Positions 62,194 through 64,000 of a DNA stretch of 64,000 nucleotides are shown here, in pieces (position 1 is the first letter of the stretch; each line of letters starts with the position of its first letter). Made by a program: the position numbers and the translations under genes. The stretch is from Shewanella carassii (lineage in GTDB: Bacteria > Pseudomonadota > Gammaproteobacteria > Enterobacterales > Shewanellaceae): positions 227,029 to 291,028 of the forward strand of contig NZ_NGVS01000031.1 of assembly GCF_002777975.1 (NCBI RefSeq). The letters are read 5' to 3'. The notes beneath the pieces are model-generated. The model did no database searches and was not told the DNA's origin. It saw only the letters and a program-made list of their open reading frames with translations.

Positions 62194-63029
62194 TGTTGAT
62201 GGCGGTGTTGCTATCGGGAAGCTTGTTTTGGGCTGATGTAGGTCCAAAACAAGCCTTGATATGCCCGCCATCGGAACTGCCACTGTGTCTGCAACAACTC
62301 CCCGATAGAGTCAAACAACAACTGCCCCTGTCTCAAAAGGCTTTCTTCGATGCACTGGGAATGAGAGGCGCCATGTCTCTGCCCGTCGAAGATGAAAGCG
62401 TTGCCGGCATGGTTCTCTGGGCGCCGTACTATCTCCCACAAAGTCAAACTGCTATCTGGAATGGTCAAAATCATGAACTGGTGTTGCGGCATCAGCCGCA
62501 ATTAACTCTCTGGCATGAGTTGGGGCATCTGGAAGTAAAGCGTCTGCAAGGAAATGTTTTGCCTGCCGAGTTGTCTGAACTGGACCATGAGTGGTTGGCT
62601 GATACTTATCTCGCTTGGCGTTGTGCTAAAGAATGGAACAGTCTGGAACTTGTGTGGCAACAATACCACAGGCGTAACCTGGCAGTATTTTCCGATATCG
62701 GCAATTTGTCACATTGGAGCCCACTTTATCTGATACAAGTGTTAAATAAGTATGATCTGAAACAAATCGCGGAATTTGCTGATTTTGCTACATTTGTGCT
62801 CAGTTTTTATCCGGAAATCCGCCGTTATTCTCCAGATGAAGTGGCAGAGTTTTCCAGCTTGTTGCAGCATCTCTTTAACCGGAGTGGCCGACAAACCCTG
62901 CCAGAATACATGTTTTGGCGCCGTAAACAGTTGGGTGAAGTGTTGCAACCTACTCTTGAAAAACTGGTGGGGAGCGAAACAGCAAAACTTTGGTTATCCA
63001 AAGAAAGAATGTTGCGACAATGTGACTAA
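62193..63029 (+). CDS. Putative zincin-like protein with HELGH motif
   Basis: 278 aa. A hydrophobic N-terminus ([17 protein letters not shown]) may be a signal or short anchor. LTLWHELGHLEVKRL near residues 104-118 has the HExxH zinc motif. DHEWLADTYLAW near 130-141 could supply the third ligand (Glu or His with Asp), as in gluzincins. The rest is helical. I do not recognise a named family. The start overlaps the hldE stop, so translation is coupled, hinting at an envelope role. A second ATG is at 62199. Confidence 0.7.
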   Translation: MLMAVLLSGSLFWADVGPKQALICPPSELPLCLQQLPDRVKQQLPLSQKAFFDALGMRGAMSLPVEDESVAGMVLWAPYYLPQSQTAIWNGQNHELVLRHQPQLTLWHELGHLEVKRLQGNVLPAELSELDHEWLADTYLAWRCAKEWNSLELVWQQYHRRNLAVFSDIGNLSHWSPLYLIQVLNKYDLKQIAEFADFATFVLSFYPEIRRYSPDEVAEFSSLLQHLFNRSGRQTLPEYMFWRRKQLGEVLQPTLEKLVGSETAKLWLSKERMLRQCD

Positions 63030-63057
63030 TAAGGCTTTTTTTAGCTCTCCTAGCTGA

Positions 63058-63076
63058 ACCTTTGCTGAACAAAGGT
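63058..63076 (+). other. Small hairpin after the HELGH gene
   Basis: ACCTTTG and CAAAGGT form a 7-bp stem around CTGAA. No T run follows, so it is not a strong terminator. A T-run at 63036-63042 precedes it. Confidence 0.3.
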
Positions 63077-63175
63077 GAAAAACGCTGTTAACACCCCTCT
63101 TTTTGGCAGTATTCTCTCTATGCCTTTGATAAGCTCCTTGGCAATAAAAATAACGGGGATAAGAGGCAGACAAGA

Positions 63176-63655
63176 ATGGCCAAGCGTTCAAAGGCTCAGA
63201 CTGAGCTGACTATCAATCAGATTATGGACGAAGCTCTCAAACAGATCTTAACTATTGGTTTTGAGGCTATGTCTTACACAACGCTTTCTGAAGCAACGGG
63301 AATTAGCCGCACGGGGATCAGTCACCATTTTCCGCGCAAAATCGATTTTCTTGCCAGGTTGGATGTGCGTATTGGTCGGTTGTTTCTGGCCGCTCTGGAT
63401 TTTTCCAGTGTTGAAGCACTCGAAAAATCCTGGATGCAGGCGTTGCAGCAAGCAGAGCACAGGGCTGTATTGAGACTCTTCTTTAGTCTCTGCGGAAACA
63501 ACAATCCTGAAATCACTCTGTTTCGTGCTGTGACTATGGCTAGGGAAAATGCCCAGATAGAGCTGGGTGAAAAGGGCGAGCAGATGATCAACGATCTCCT
63601 GGGCCGCAGTGCTGTTATGTTGCTTGCCGATCCCGGTATCGCCTGCGCCGCTTAA
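63176..63655 (+). CDS. TetR/AcrR family transcription regulator
   Basis: 159 aa, short for TetR proteins (usually 190-210). The N-terminal three-helix DNA-binding domain is clear: INQIMDEALKQILTIGFEAM, then SYTTLSEATGISRTGISHHF with the recognition helix, and PRKIDFLARLD. The C-terminal ligand domain is small and helical. It is likely a local repressor; its target is unknown. The ATG at 63176 follows GAGGC. A terminator sits downstream. Confidence 0.85.
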   Translation: MAKRSKAQTELTINQIMDEALKQILTIGFEAMSYTTLSEATGISRTGISHHFPRKIDFLARLDVRIGRLFLAALDFSSVEALEKSWMQALQQAEHRAVLRLFFSLCGNNNPEITLFRAVTMARENAQIELGEKGEQMINDLLGRSAVMLLADPGIACAA

Positions 63656-63704
63656 AATTCCGTTTAAGCGACTCTCATTCAAGCGATTCGTAGAGATAAT
63701 TGAG

Positions 63705-63732
63705 ACAGCAAGCTAAGGCTTGCTGTTTTTTT
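63705..63732 (+). terminator. Terminator of the TetR gene
   Basis: ACAGCAAGC, loop TAAG, GCTTGCTGT, then six T. A perfect intrinsic terminator about 50 bases after the stop. Confidence 0.9.
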
Positions 63733-63812
63733 ATCCATTCATTTTCTTATCGAATTACGCGTTATTGGCTCACAAAAGCCAATCGACTTCGGCCTACCCC
63801 TTGGGACATTCC

Positions 63813-63914
63813 TTCAGGCAACTCTTTCGGGCAACTCTTTCGGGCAACTCTCTTCGGGCAAGAAGTTGCCCGGCGAGCAAAAAATTGCCCGGGTTTGGGC
63901 AAAAAATTGCCCGG
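63813..63914. repeat. Cluster of GGGCAA/TTGCCC short repeats and hairpins
   Basis: TTC(A/G)GGCAACTC occurs three times in tandem (63813, 63826, 63839; period 13), with a fourth TTCGGGCAA start at 63853. Then comes hairpin CGGGCAA-GAAG-TTGCCCG (63855-63872). The 16-mer GCAAAAAATTGCCCGG occurs twice (63877, 63899), the second forming a hairpin with GGGCAA at 63897. It looks like a mosaic of one inverted-repeat unit. Confidence 0.8.
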
Positions 63915-64000
63915 AGAGTGGGGGTTGGTTTAGATGTTGTTGTAAAACAGTGGCTTACGATTTGGCATGCTTCTGGCATTGGCTGATGAGGTTTTATCAC

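Larger units (their letters stand above)
63656..64000. other. Terminal intergenic region
   Basis: No supported gene. It contains the terminator at 63705-63732 and the repeat cluster at 63813-63914. Short open frames across the repeats are not convincing. Confidence 0.6.

Noticed and set aside
61207..62283. Long reverse frame opposite hldE, and similar long antisense frames elsewhere
   Set aside because: These arise from codon bias opposite well-supported genes and show no motifs, signal peptides or ribosome sites.
63700..63986. Short open frames across the terminal repeats
   Set aside because: They follow repeat periodicity, overlap each other in several frames and have no plausible start signals.
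1..64000. Search by eye for tRNA, rRNA, CRISPR, insertion sequences and prophage
   Set aside because: No tRNA-like T-arm in the intergenic regions, no regularly spaced repeats with unique spacers, no transposase or integrase frame, and no terminal inverted repeats with target duplications.

Overview
The window reads as a chromosomal segment of a marine-type gammaproteobacterium, most likely Shewanella. The basis is family-level recognition plus gene order: a YgiM-like SH3 protein, Pit with its PhoU-like partner, a YgiF-like triphosphatase, GlnE, HldE, a short PutA, a quinol nitric oxide reductase with NorR, DUF2956, DUF3581, and many TonB/PepSY-type envelope genes. No rRNA, tRNA, IS, phage or CRISPR was seen. 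Coding density is high and Rho-independent hairpins separate many units. Several genes need TTG or GTG starts.

Layout. 1-6937: Sel1-like secreted protein (partial), UspA, DUF924, a pair of bacterial PH-domain membrane proteins, a small winged-helix protein, DUF2956 and an MsbA-like ABC exporter. 6940-9521: porin, FMN-binding and PepSY-TM operon behind a 27-bp palindrome resembling a Fur operator. 9922-14470: DUF3581, a TPR-GGDEF diguanylate cyclase and a TerC/CBS/CorC-type membrane protein. 14809-20802: a possible 22-aa peptide, then a six-gene ynbACD/plsC/ynbB-like phospholipid operon. 20899-28913: pirin, a TonB receptor under a Fur box, a PqqL-like M16 lipoprotein protease, an M50 protease and a small conserved protein. 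29017-39999: FapA-like DUF342, RsmC, PutA, YgiM-like, Pit with PhoU-like partner (candidate Pho box), and a YgiF-like triphosphatase.

40089-46758 is the most interesting region. It holds an ion channel, a double ribbon-helix-helix-like protein, DUF2491, PspA/IM30, DUF2170, a membrane-anchored spermidine-synthase-like protein, DUF350 and a lipoprotein. These form two same-strand units. Their promoters share a 13-bp palindrome, GACATAATATGTC (one copy has T at the centre). Two copies lie at the DUF2170-PspA promoter and one covers the -10 of the promoter reading into the lipoprotein-DUF350-SpeE-like unit. This suggests one coregulated envelope-stress/polyamine system, possibly repressed by its own RHH-like protein.

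46995-64000: GlnE, ZapE, FKBP, an M14-type hydrolase, an L,D-transpeptidase, norR, norZ (sigma-54 promoter with three NorR-like sites), an NhaP2/CvrA-type antiporter, an LpxL-like acyltransferase, HldE, a HELGH-motif protein, a TetR regulator, and a terminal cluster of GGGCAA/TTGCCC repeats. All functions are assigned by reading motifs; no database search was run.
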